From Nectonema munidae (taxonomy: Eukaryota; Nematomorpha; Nectonematoida; Nectonematidae): DNA of 64,000 nt. The notes below the pieces were generated by a model, which saw only the letters and a list, made by a program, of their open reading frames with translations, searched no databases and was not told where the DNA came from. Position 1 is the first letter of the stretch. Each line of letters starts with the position of its first letter. The translations under genes were made by a program, and so were the position numbers. Below are positions 33,640-44,479 of the stretch, one piece after another. The stretch covers positions 35,799-99,798 of the forward strand of contig JAUIRK010000714.1 of assembly GCA_030549495.1 (NCBI GenBank). Reading direction: 5' to 3'.

Positions 33640-34085
33640 CAGTGTCAATTATAAAGGGTATAACAAATTGAAATTTAAAATCAAATAATACAGTACATAG
33701 CAAATAAATATAGAGAAAAAGCACACGTATATACAAATTAGCAACTTTTATGCATATACTTCGGGTTGTTTGCGTCACCCACCATATAAAGTATAGAAAA
33801 ATACAAAACAGCAAGTATATATAATTGGGATGCATCTAGTTGTTACAGTGTCACCTTATAAAGTATAGGAAAGACACAATATTTAATTGTCACTCTATAA
33901 GTGTATATAAAGCATATCAACTATATAAAGTTGATTTGTATATATATACTTCTAGTTGTTAAGAGTGTCACAGCGTCAGCCACTTTATAAAGTATAGGAA
34001 ACATACGATATTTTAGTGTCACCTTATAGAAGTATACAAAGCGTAGCCAGTATATAAACTTCGTTTGATATACTTCTAGTTGTTA
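33640..34085. repeat. Imperfect tandem repeat, unit about 120 bp
   Basis: Three to four diverged units; each ends with ACTTC(T/G)(A/G)GTTGTTA (near 33763, 33951, 34070; a shorter one near 33828) and contains (A/T)TATAAAGTATAG(G)AAA and GTGTCACCTTATA. Non-coding. Confidence 0.7.
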
Positions 34086-34089
34086 CTTA

Positions 34090-35160
34090 TAAAATATTTT
34101 AATGCAGGTAATGTAATCATCAAAAGTGATTTTCAATGCTCCATAAATTTTTTGTATAAAATAAATAAAACATTTGCTTGATCTTCCTCACCACCTTTAA
34201 CATAAAAATCTCATCAATTTTTATTCTCAAGAGGTTTCAAGCTCAGGTGCACTCTTTTTAAGCGAAAGAGTCGCCAGAAGCCCTACAGAGCTGCCAAATT
34301 TTTTTTTGAATATTTGCTAAGGAAAAAAATTTAAACTAAAGATTTAATAACGATAACTCATAGCATTGAGATCAGAAAGTCTTAAAATGAATAAATTCTT
34401 TCATGGCACAAAGCATGAAACAATTTTTAAAGAAAATTGAGCTTAAAAAATCTCAAAGTAAAAAACTATTCAGAGATCACTGACTCAATTATATAAATTT
34501 TGAATTCAAAAATGAGGCATTTTTTTAAAAAGCAAGAAAGCTGTTTTCCCATTACGATGACTATTTGAGTGAGCGTATTTTTAACTTCCTACAAGAAGAT
34601 CGCGATAAACTCGTTAAGATTCGACGATAAAAGCAAACTTGGAATTATTGCTCAAACATTGAAAACTCCTGGTATCAGAGCCTTTTTTAACGCCAACAAT
34701 GGAAGGTCCAGTTGAATCTCCATTTGAGAATATTGGACGGCCAAAAAATAAGAAAACAAAAAAAGTTTATAAAATATCAATAGTTGTTTTTATGAGGAAT
34801 TTCATAGAGCCCGAGTAAACTATCTCTATTTTCACGAGAAAAGCCCGCCCCTACCCAAGAATACTTTTGTGCCCCAGAAAGATATCAAGATGGACAGAAC
34901 TAATATTAGGGTATAGTGATGGGACGATTACGGAAATAGTGTTTTTTTAAATATTGGAAAATTTCATTCCGATGATGCCTCAGTCCCGATTCTTTTTATT
35001 TTATGAGTATTTAAATAAATTGACTTTAAATTTTATTTAACTCAATTTATTGATGTTGCAAATCCAAACACATAAAATAAATTTTTAACTTTACACATAA
35101 GACAATTAAATACGGAATTGCAATCGTACAAAACTTTGGTATGGTCCAATCACTAATTAT
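34090..35160. other. Spacer with no supported gene
   Basis: About 1 kb. Weak coding-like text near 34690-34760 (MEGPVESPFENIGRPKNKK) could be a transposon scrap, but I cannot place it. Confidence 0.35.
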
Positions 35161-35162
35161 AT

Positions 35163-35399
35163 GTGGTATATAAAATAAAAATTCTACATTCCTTTGAAAT
35201 AGATTTCATATGGTTGAGAGGTTTATTTCGTTTCGTTCCCAAAATATTACGTAAACCTTGGTACACAATGTCTTGGACTCATTTCCAAGATGGATCCACT
35301 CATAGGATCTCTGTGACTGATAAAGTTGAACAATGGCATGGTGATTACGGAAGAAGTATTATAGAAAAAAAATATTTTAATTATAGGACAAATTTTTGA
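35163..35399 (+). pseudogene. mariner/Tc1-like transposase fragment
   Basis: A 78-codon frame reads PWYTMSWTHFQDGSTHRISV, TDKVEQWHGDYG. F-Q-D-G-S-T-H-R-I-S-V corresponds to the Q-D-G-A-P-A-H-T-S block that carries the second catalytic Asp of Tc1/mariner transposases, followed by a V-x-x-W-L helix. The expected S-P-D-L-N-P third-Asp block is missing. A scrap. Confidence 0.6.
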
Positions 35400-35508
35400 C
35401 GGTTTTTATTGTTGCCAAAAAAATCTTTAATACGCAACCTGAAACTTCTCAAATAAAGTTTAACATCAGGAATTTTTTCTCCCCTAATGGAGATTTTACC
35501 TAAATAAA

Positions 35509-35514
35509 TTTATT
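35509..35514 (-). promoter_or_regulatory. Candidate poly(A) signal of EFR3
   Basis: AATAAA on the minus strand about 150 bp past the EFR3 stop. Confidence 0.35.
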
Positions 35515-35663
35515 TGAAGTATCATGCGTAAAACTTCTAAAAAAAAAGAAAAAAACACCAATTGATTGCATTTATATTTTTGAAAGGAAACAAGCATGCA
35601 TATTCAACATCACTATTACCAAATATGTATATTTGAAAAAATTTCCATCGATATTATTATGTC

Positions 35664-38381
35664 TTACAAGTAAAAAAATAATGGATATTTGAAATCGAGC
35701 ATTGTTAACGGTTTTTTTTCATCATCATCATTACGTACAAGCTTGCTTGCGGCATCATTAATGTCGAGAGCTTGAAATAAGTTTGTGTAGCGCAGTTTAC
35801 AGAACTCTTCATTGCGCTTAACAACTTTTTCATACGCAAGCTCACTCTTCCACCAGGACTCCCTATCTCCGCACAAGGCGAAAACGTCCTGCATATCACT
35901 CGGGCTTGGTGATCTCTGAAGCACAATGTCCTTGAGCTTAGAAATGCTCACATCTTTACTTTTGCAACACTTGAACTCATCCTCGCCTTCAACCCTTTTC
36001 TTCAAAGCGCTTTCATCGTTCATGGAAAAGGAGGATTTTGAGGAAGCGCTGTCATCAAAAAAATATGCACCATTTTTGGCCAAATTCTCATCCAATTTCC
36101 AGCTGGATTCTGAAACAAAAAGTTTGGATATCATGACTTCGATATTCCAGGACGTATTCAGTTTCGAGCAATCAAATAAGGAATTTAATACGCCACAAAT
36201 TTTGGAAAAATCAAAAAAAGCAGCGCTCACGGGTGAATTGTTTACAAAAATGTACTTTTCGTTGATTTCATCGGATTCATCGTTAAAAGGTTCGCTTAGT
36301 TGCGGCAAAAACTGTCTTCTATAGTCCATCACTGTTTGTGTATGAGAACAAAGTTCGGGAATGTTCAAAACTTGCAAGGCAAGCGTTGTTAGAATAGCTG
36401 ACGTAGAGAGGAATAAAATATACACCAATTTCGGCTTACATTTTTTAGCTGCCTTCGAATCACTATTTGAGGAGGACGCTTTAAAGAGGCGTATTCCAAA
36501 CTCTTGCATTTCTTTACTGAGTTTCAAGTATTCAATTAGAATTTCAGAAGTTTTACTGGATTCTAATATCAAAAGACATAGAGTGAGACAAAGGGATTCA
36601 TACGAGTCGTGTGTGTGATTTGTTTTGCATATGCTTTCCCAAGCGGAAGCAAAGATGAGAGAAGAATCAACCAGTGCATAGTCAGAATAATCCGAATTGA
36701 TGAGAGCAGAAATGTCGGAAGAATTGTTTATGAAGTCTATCAAAAGCTCGCACTTATTCATGTTCTCACCTACCAACAAAAATTGTAGCAAGTTGTGGGC
36801 TTTCATGCGAAATATTACAAAATTTGACGAACAAACTCTTAACAAAATTTCAAAAAAGTTTGAATGCAAAAGGGATGAGGAGATGTGGCTATTGTTAAAT
36901 TTTTGGACAAGCAGAAATAAAGAATCGAGGAGAAGGCATCCAAAGGTTAATTTGGATGAGTCCATTTCTGACTCCGAAAAACTTTGTTCGGAAGCATCAT
37001 CGATAAAAAGTGGTGAAGAATCCTTTGTAAAAGCTTCATTATTTTGACAGGGAGATTCTTTCAAATAAATAAGAATCAAGTTTTCGTAGGAAGACTTGGA
37101 ATCAAAATCTGGAACCTTTGAAAGTATCAACATTAATATTTCCGATTTTTGATTATCCGGTAGAGTGGAGGATAACTGAGACATTAAATTAATTAAGGAG
37201 TCTTGGAAGATTGCATAATGACTGTTGAAGTGTTTTTTTTCTCTTCTTAAGGTAGAAGTACACGATCTCTCTAAATGCTTCAAGATATACTCGAAGGATT
37301 CGTAAAAGGACGTATTAACGAAGAAGAGAGAAGGCGATTTAGAAACAATCTGAGATATGGTATTCAGAATGTTGATTTCGGCAGTGCCATAAGTTTCATG
37401 TTTGTCCAAGTGAAACAAAAGGGCATCGATGATCACGTAAGAGTGTTGTGGGTGCACAGAAGATGTGAGCATGGAAAAGAGGTTGATCGTGAAAGACAGA
37501 TTGCACCACAGATTTTTGTCGTTAAGGTAAGAGAAGATGGGATTCAGGACGAATTTGAGTTCTGCGAAGTTGCACTTCTTCAAGAGATCTTGCAAAGTGG
37601 TTTTCGCTATTTCATCAATACTTTCGCTGGATAGCGCTGAATTGGTGGTAGAAAGATTCATAAACGAGGTTGACGCCTCTGTGTACGATGAGTTGTTTGA
37701 TAGGAGAGAAGACTGCTGATGTTCAAAACTTTCAATCAGGTTTGTCAGAATCGAAGGAATAATGATATTCATGTATACGGACTCATATATATTCACCTGT
37801 AGATCATCGCATGCAGTCTTCTTGAAAATAGCTTGTATTCCTTTCAAACCCGATTTTCTCATCTGAGAGCATATCGACTCGTTGGGAAAAGTGGAAGAAA
37901 TTACATCTTTGTAACTCATATACTCTGCCATTTCGCTAAACCTGATAATAAAGTCGTCATACTTCCGCTGATACGATTGTATGTCTTCCTCTATGTTCGC
38001 AAATTTAACGAAAGATTGCGAAGCAGAGATGTTTAAATTCGGTTCATTGCACTTGAGCAGTGTATGGATCATCTTCAAGTAAGACTCCACAAACAAATTT
38101 ATCATTTGAGCGTGACAGGAAAGAAGTAATTGGTCAAAAATTTCGATTGACACGAAGACAAGAGAGTACTTGCGGCGATCAACGTAGTGAGTCAGTCTGT
38201 GCTCCAGGTACGAGCCGATGCGATCCAGCTTTTGGGGAAAGGAAAGAGCAAAGAAGATGAGCTTGTCCATATTTGATTTGTTGATGCCGTCGGAAGGTGA
38301 GCTCGGGTACACATTGTCTACGAGCCTTTGGTATCTAGGCTTAAATCTGGGACAGCACGTGTAACACTTTGGCACCGTCAT
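35664..38381 (-). CDS. EFR3: EFR3 plasma-membrane scaffold protein (rolling blackout/stmA homologue)
   Basis: Intact 905-codon frame without introns. The N-terminus is diagnostic: a Cys cluster KCYTCCPRF (C6, C9, C10), the palmitoylation site that anchors EFR3 to the plasma membrane, then KPRYQRLVDNVYP, MDKLIFFALSFPQKLDRIGS, EIFDQLLLSCHAQMINLFVE and NSFVKFANIEED-like QSFVKFANIEED, followed by RYDDFIIRFSEM and GLKGIQAIFKKT. The rest is an alpha-helical ARM/HEAT-like rod. EFR3 recruits phosphatidylinositol 4-kinase III-alpha (with TTC7 and FAM126) to make PI4P at the plasma membrane; in flies it is needed for phototransduction and synaptic transmission. Vertebrate EFR3 has about 820 residues, so this one is slightly long, with acidic, Ser-rich inserts in the second half. 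Start chosen at the Met six residues before the Cys cluster. Confidence 0.92.
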   Translation of the reverse strand: MTVPKCYTCCPRFKPRYQRLVDNVYPSSPSDGINKSNMDKLIFFALSFPQKLDRIGSYLEHRLTHYVDRRKYSLVFVSIEIFDQLLLSCHAQMINLFVESYLKMIHTLLKCNEPNLNISASQSFVKFANIEEDIQSYQRKYDDFIIRFSEMAEYMSYKDVISSTFPNESICSQMRKSGLKGIQAIFKKTACDDLQVNIYESVYMNIIIPSILTNLIESFEHQQSSLLSNNSSYTEASTSFMNLSTTNSALSSESIDEIAKTTLQDLLKKCNFAELKFVLNPIFSYLNDKNLWCNLSFTINLFSMLTSSVHPQHSYVIIDALLFHLDKHETYGTAEINILNTISQIVSKSPSLFFVNTSFYESFEYILKHLERSCTSTLRREKKHFNSHYAIFQDSLINLMSQLSSTLPDNQKSEILMLILSKVPDFDSKSSYENLILIYLKESPCQNNEAFTKDSSPLFIDDASEQSFSESEMDSSKLTFGCLLLDSLFLLVQKFNNSHISSSLLHSNFFEILLRVCSSNFVIFRMKAHNLLQFLLVGENMNKCELLIDFINNSSDISALINSDYSDYALVDSSLIFASAWESICKTNHTHDSYESLCLTLCLLILESSKTSEILIEYLKLSKEMQEFGIRLFKASSSNSDSKAAKKCKPKLVYILFLSTSAILTTLALQVLNIPELCSHTQTVMDYRRQFLPQLSEPFNDESDEINEKYIFVNNSPVSAAFFDFSKICGVLNSLFDCSKLNTSWNIEVMISKLFVSESSWKLDENLAKNGAYFFDDSASSKSSFSMNDESALKKRVEGEDEFKCCKSKDVSISKLKDIVLQRSPSPSDMQDVFALCGDRESWWKSELAYEKVVKRNEEFCKLRYTNLFQALDINDAASKLVRNDDDEKKPLTMLDFKYPLFFYL

Positions 38382-38843
38382 TTCAAAAGTAATGCCAATC
38401 TTTCACTCACCAAAAGCGTCCAGAGTTGCTAACTCTTAAAAAATTTAACTTTTATTAAAAAAAAATGTTAAAATTTTGCATTAAAGGGGCGGAGTCAAAA
38501 TTTCTTAAATATATTTAGTTTTATTTTTGATTGGAGAAGCAGGAATCAAACCCATTATTAGTCAATGAAAATTTGTAGTAGAAACAAAAAAAATATAAGT
38601 CAAACAAAGCAAAGATAAAATATATCTTATTTGTAAAGATAACTTCTATTCATTGCTTAATAATGCTTTTTCCCATTTTATTCGAACTTGGATATTTTAG
38701 GCATTTTAATTAAAATCATTTTTCATGCACTTTTTGAAAAAACATTTTCAAATTAACTCTTCTCTTTTTTGCAACACTTATTAATAAAACAACCAATCAG
38801 ATGTCTAATTTAATGTTATTGACATTAGATCTGGTATGATAAA
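38382..38843. other. EFR3 upstream DNA
   Basis: AT-rich, no gene. It presumably holds the EFR3 promoter; no clear TATA or initiator element can be assigned. Confidence 0.35.
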
Positions 38844-39275
38844 ATGTCTCCTATTCGAATTCTACATGAACATTTTAGTAAAAAAAATTTCAAATACGTA
38901 CCCGGGGAATATATTATAATAGATGAACAGCTTGTAAAATTTAGAGGTAAATGCCCATTTAAAATTTATGATCTATCTAAACCGGGCCGTTATGGAGTGA
39001 AAATATATCATTGTAACGATGCATCTTCATTCTATATATTGAAGCCTAAAATTTATGCTACAGGACTAAGTGAAACTAGATATTTTAGTGGCAATAGCAT
39101 TGTCAAAGGGATGGTAACTAAAATTGATGTTCTATCTGGTACCGGTGTAATTGTAGATAGATTTTTCATGTCCCATGATTTTTGTATCTGAGTTACCACA
39201 AAAATATTACTATATTAGGGACAGTTAGATCTAATAGAACTTTTATGCCTTATGTTATAAGACCCGAGCGTATTT
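38844..39275 (+). pseudogene. piggyBac transposase fragment, copy C
   Basis: A clean 115-codon frame: IRILHEHFSKKNF, VPGEYIIIDEQLVKFRGKCP (first catalytic Asp), YDLSKPGRYGVKIYH, SGTGVIVDRFFMSHDF (second Asp), then after a stop GTVRSNRTFMPYVIRP to about 39270. The third Asp and zinc tail are missing because LINE sequence begins here. Closely related to copy B. Confidence 0.8.
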
Positions 39276-40515
39276 GAGAGTTGGAAAAGAATTGTATATA
39301 GCGTTTGTCGATCTTGAGAAGGCTTTTGATTCAGTTCCTAGGAATGCTATACGTTGGGCATTAAGAAAAAAGGGTATCCTGAGTTTGAAGTGAACGCAGT
39401 AATGGAAATGTATCGAGATTCAAGAACAGCAGTGCGTATCGAAGGTGAGCTTTCAGAGTGGTTTAAAATAAATGTTGGTGTTCATCAAGGGTCTGTAATA
39501 AGTCCTTTGTTGTTTATCATAGTGATAGACGCTCTGAGCTCGAAAAATAATCGTGAATTTTTGTATGCTGATGATTTGGTAGTTGTAGGTGATAGTTTGG
39601 ATGAGCTGAATGTTAAGTATACCGAATGGAAAAGAGCACTTGAAAGCAAAGGATTAAAAATAAATGTAGCAAAGAACAAAGTGATGATCGTGAGTAATAA
39701 AACTAATGGTGTCAGGGAAGTGAGTAGCGTCGACCCCTGTTCATTATGTGGACTGAGGGTAATGAGAAACGCCATTTTATGTACGACTTGTAATAAGTGG
39801 GTTCACAAAAGATGTTCCTCTATAAAGGGTTCTCTTTCTGCAGTGGGTGGCTTTGTTTGTAGAAAGTGCAAAAATGGAGACAGCGTAAGTACTCTTGTTG
39901 AAAAAGTCAAATTAGGAGATGATACGTTCGATGTTGATGATGATTTATGTTATTTGGGCGATATGATCAATTGCAACAGTGATGTTTCTAGTAGCGTAAG
40001 AGCGCGAATACGCCTAGGTTGGAAAAAGTTCAAGGAATTATCCGGCTTACTGTGTGGAAATTTTTTATCTGACGAACTAAAAGCAAGACTGTATAAAGTT
40101 TGCGTTAGAAGTACGATTTGTTACGGTTTTGAATGCTGGGTGATGAAGGAGGCTACAAACAACTGAGATGAGAATGATTAGGATGATGTGCGGAAAGACG
40201 CTGAGATAGGATTGCCAACGATGTGTTGAGAAAGAAAATTGGAATTGAGGATATAGATGTGCATTTAGAAGAGAATAGATTACGTTGGTTTGGTCATGTC
40301 GGAAGGGAACGTTGTAAAGAAGATAAAAGATGAAGACCAAAGAACGCATGGAATGAAGTGATTCACCACGATATGGAAAAAAGAAAGCTTGTGCGAAGTG
40401 ATGCTAAAGAAAGAATGAAATGGCGTAGTTGTTGCAGGAAACTGGTTGACCCCGACTCTTTGCGAACAATAACCAGGCCTCGAAGGCAAAATGGATGATG
40501 ATACTAGTTTTGTAT
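39276..40515 (+). mobile_element. RTE-like LINE, 5'-truncated, with PHD-like insertion
   Basis: Reverse transcriptase: ELYIAFVDLEKAFDSVPRNA, INVGVHQGSVISPLLFIIVI, EFLYADDLVVVGDS (catalytic YADD), SKGLKINVAKNKVMI. Then a zinc finger CSLCGLRVM, ILCTTCNKWVHKRCS, FVCRKC (39737-39873) of the C-x2-C/C-x2-C/H-x2-C/C-x2-C type between the polymerase and its thumb. LCYLGDMINCNSDVSSSVRA and YGFECWVMKEA follow, then after a stop at 40164 the tail RMIRMMCGKTLR and NRLRWFGHVGRERC. Mostly one open frame from 39354 to 40166. The 5' endonuclease is absent (typical 5' truncation). It begins exactly where piggyBac copy C ends. Confidence 0.85.
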
Positions 40516-43500
40516 GCCCTAGATGTCAATAAATTATGTTTTTGTCTTTTATTTTCGAATATAAACTATGTCAATTAAAATGGAACTTTTTGTCATTTAC
40601 TCTCTCCGATGCTTGTTTTATATAAAAAAAAATTGTTGCGATGCCTCTACAATAGCCCTTGTAGAGTCTACATACTCTGCAAATATACGTGTCCATTTGT
40701 AATACTCCGAAAATACTTTATAGTTTTTTTTACCCTAAGATGACTTTGCATAGTTGAAAATCGAAAAGTAGAGGTTCAAAGTTTGAAATAGGATTTTCTA
40801 CATGAGAAAACACAAAAAAATTTATCATCAAACTATATTTGGAAATTTTTAGAAATACCAAATTGTATGTCAATTTTGTTTTATACCTAAAATTTAATGT
40901 GAAAAATAGTTTTAAAAACTGTTCAAGCTTTTAAATCCTTTGTAAATTGAAATCGGAAAAAATGAATTTACTGAAAAAACTATTTTGAAAGATGAAAAAT
41001 TAAAAGCTCCAAGACAGTCGCGCCTACAGATAATTTCGACATCCCTTTGGGAACCAGTAATCTAAAGTGTTTTCGGTTACAGCACTCGGCATCCTAATTT
41101 CATTCTCCGCTAAATTTTTATACATATAGAAAAAATTTTCAAAAGTATTTTGCTTTTTTTTTATTATTTAATTTCCAAATATTAATTCCTTTTTTTGGAC
41201 ACACAGCAAACACCCTGATAAATTAGAATCTTTTCTATACGATGGATATTTATTAGAAGCGAAATATTTTCTAATGCTAATTTAAAGAATACTATTTATT
41301 TTCAACACAAGTAACCAAAATGTTAAAATTACATTTTATATTATGTCCATTAGATCGAGTTATCACTAATTCAAATTTCACAAAAATCCTGAAAGAAGAG
41401 AATCGCTCGAATTATATACGTTTTCAAAGAGTATGCAATTTCGACGTATACTTTACTTTTTATTGATATATGAAATTTTGCGTTGTCTAATTTCATTTTG
41501 GCTCGCCTGATCAAAATCTTGACGAATCCTGCATTTCTTAAACTGAAGGATTAAAAGGTTTTAAGTTGTGTTCTCTACCCGGAGCGAATCAAAATAACTT
41601 GTTCCAAAAGAGCTAGTACATTTGTGTTTGTACGACAAAAGGGCTAGTTTCATAATAACTAGTACCAAAATAGCTAATTATATATTTTAGATGGAACTAA
41701 AAGAGCTGTTAAACAAAATAGCTAATTTATTAACAAAGTTAGTATAATGAAACATACTTTGCTTTTAGTCATACAACAGATTCATCATCTTTCCATTAGT
41801 TATTTTAAGAATTATTTTTGACAAGAACAAAAATGCCCTATCAAAAAAAGTTCTCTCATTTCTTATTAACTCTTTCAGACATTGGTTTTCAATCGTTTGG
41901 TTTATATATAAATTAAGAACACGATTGTTGCAACACTGGTGTCCCATTGTGCCTGAAAGATTTCAACAAAGTACGGAAGATAAAACGATAAAAATTGACT
42001 TACATATGAAATATGAGGTATAAAATCAGAAAAAAATTTTTTTTAGGGCGTTTTGACTAAAAAAAATAATAGAAGATTATTTGATAAATCTCAAATTTTT
42101 GCCTTCATTTTCGTTACCTTTATGGTTAGACACAATGTCTACTCAACATAACTATGTAAAAAATCTTTCCATTTAAAACTAATATTTATTTAATTTCATG
42201 AATTTTCATTAACAAAATTTTTTAATTACAATTAATCTTTTTTTAAAGTTTTTTCATTTTTTCAGCTATTTTTATACAAACTGAACAATTCAACTAAAAT
42301 TTTTATTCTCCTTCGTTTGAGTTATTGAAAATTCTTAAAATTAAATAAATATTAGTTTTAGAGTATTATTCAAACTATAAAATAAAAAGCATGTTTTTAT
42401 AAAGAAGTTTCTTGAGGTTGGCACAAATTTGTCACGCCCAATGTTTTATATTCTACTAATAGAGATTCCTAAATGCATTGCAAGCAGATTTTATTATTTA
42501 AAAAAGATTGATTTAACTCTTTAATCTCCTCATTAGAATCGAAAGGAAAATATAAAATTTGAAAGGTCACCATACCTTTGAAATAGGCTAAACTAAGCAA
42601 AGAGTGTAACACTAAAAGATAACAAGAAAAATGTAATCTCTTTCAATATAACAAGATTATAAGTGAGATAAATTATTAAATTCTTTTTGATATTCTGATT
42701 ACTTGAGTAATTCACGGTTTAGATAATCTATGCCACAAAATTTTTATCTTGATTTTTTGACTATTATTGAGTTCTAATCTTTGAGTAAGACTACTTTTAT
42801 CTTTTAATATTTATAATTTCATCATTTTAACGTTTAATTGACGATTTTCCAGCAATAAACTTAAAAATAATGCCCTTATTGTTACTAAATTGGCAATTTA
42901 TGCCACAAAATTTATTAATAAGGGCGGCTTTTTAAATTTTGAAATTGATGGTATCTTTGAATTTATTTTTTCATCATTATAAAAAATGCTATTTATTATT
43001 TTTTATCCGAAGATACCTTGAAAATTTTTTTTAATCTTGATTGCCCAACTAATAAATACATTGGAACTAACTATATAAAAATGTTGGCTCTTCTTACTAT
43101 AGTACTGGTATAATTGCAATTTTTAATGCTTAATATTCTAAATTATTATTAATAAAATTAATCTGACATTTCTTCAAATTGTTAAATATTGATAGGGAGA
43201 AGTTTGGGTCATTATATATATGAAAACTAAATGATACGAATCCTTTTACGTTTTGTAGCTTATATTAATGATTTTTTTTTCTTAAACTATAAATGACCAA
43301 TATTTTTTTTTGGAAAAATATTTGCATATTGCTAGATTCCTATTTTTCTTAGAATTTATAATGATGTTTTTTTCAAATTAGACAAATCCAAGCGAGTATC
43401 GTAGACTTGCGAAAATTTAATCTCCTTCGACTCTGCTGCTATTTACGGTTTTTTAATAATTAACTAGCCTAAATATCTTTTTTTAAAGAAGTTCTCTTTT

Positions 43501-43521
43501 TACTCAATGCATTTTCTTGTA
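40516..43521. other. 3-kb AT-rich spacer, no genes seen
   Basis: No coding region above noise. A short loosely repeated AAAAGAGCTAGTA-like motif lies around 41605-41720. The rest is homopolymer-rich. Confidence 0.5.
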
Positions 43522-43651
43522 CCCTTTCGTGACCAGAAAAATCAGATGATATTTATTAAAAAGCAGAAGATTCATATACAAAACTATTTGAAAAAGCCGA
43601 CGAAAGGAACATTGTTTATGTATAATATATGATACACTGGTCACTAAAGGG
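43522..43651. mobile_element. piggyBac-type MITE (130 bp), reverse orientation
   Basis: Ends CCCTTTCGTGACCAG and the complement of CCCTTTAGTGACCAG. TTAA on the right (43652-43655), TGTA on the left. Palindrome TGTATAATATATGATACA at 43619-43636, 15 bp from the right end. Reverse-oriented sister of the 26290 copy. Confidence 0.85.
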
Positions 43652-43979
43652 TTAAGAACCAAAATTTGTAAGTTTATCGTTCCCTTTCCTTTCCAATTGA
43701 AGCTTATATAATCAAAGCAAAAACTGACACCGGTCTTCTTCTGTTCCTCTAAGGGTCAACAATACAATTGTTGTATTATGGAAAACTATTTCGCATTATG
43801 TTGTTTTTTATTTCCCATAACCAATCTCTGCTTAGTATAAATACTTTCCCAAATTTATTTTCCCCCAAAATTTTTGAATTTATGAACGCATGTTCTCTTT
43901 TCTAATACTACTACTAATCAGAGCCAGGCATCCTTTAAATTTTTGGGGAGGAGCAAACTTTTTTTTATAAAAGAATTTG

Positions 43980-44300
43980 GGTTTAATATTTTTGATATAA
44001 AAATTTATATTGTACAAAATTGGCTGAATCAAATGCTTTCAAACTTTGTACCTTTTCCTAAAATCGGTAGCTGCATCTTTGATTCTATTTTTAAAATAGT
44101 TGAATGACCATCTCATGTCAAAATCAAATTTACATTTTTTTCAACAAAATTTTTATATTAAAATATCTATAACATATAACTTAATTTTTACATTAGATAC
44201 ACTCTTGAAAATTTATAATCATATATATATGGGAACACATAACATTTATACATCAATTGAAATTTTGGTTGATGATAAAATTACTTATTGTGGAATAAAT
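43980..44300. repeat. Dispersed repeat related to 17240 and 15209
   Basis: The first half (TGTACAAAATTGGCTGAATC, then TTTTCCTAAAATCGG) matches 17240-17345. The second half (ACACTCTTGAAAATTTATAA, then GGAACACATAACA, GGTTGATGATAAAATTA) matches 15209-15345. It joins the two blocks in one copy, so both belong to one family. Confidence 0.7.
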
Positions 44301-44479
44301 GCTTTATTACAAGTGAAGAAGAGAAGAATGAGTATAAAGAGTCAAAAGACGAGCCTTATATACCTGTGTTTTCCAATAAGCCGTATGCCTGTGGTGTTTC
44401 ATCAAAGTTAAATTCTAGCTAATGGTCATGATGTGTAAGGTCATCGTTGTTAAGTGACGCTTTGAGTGAGAGTAGAGTG

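Noticed and set aside
35705-38260. Several open frames on the plus strand and in other frames across EFR3 (for example 35926-36324, 37275-37634)
   Set aside because: They are antisense or out-of-frame shadows of a conserved gene and show no recognisable protein.
40516-43521. Hidden gene in the 3-kb spacer
   Set aside because: No frame above about 60 codons has any coding character; only AT-rich DNA is seen.
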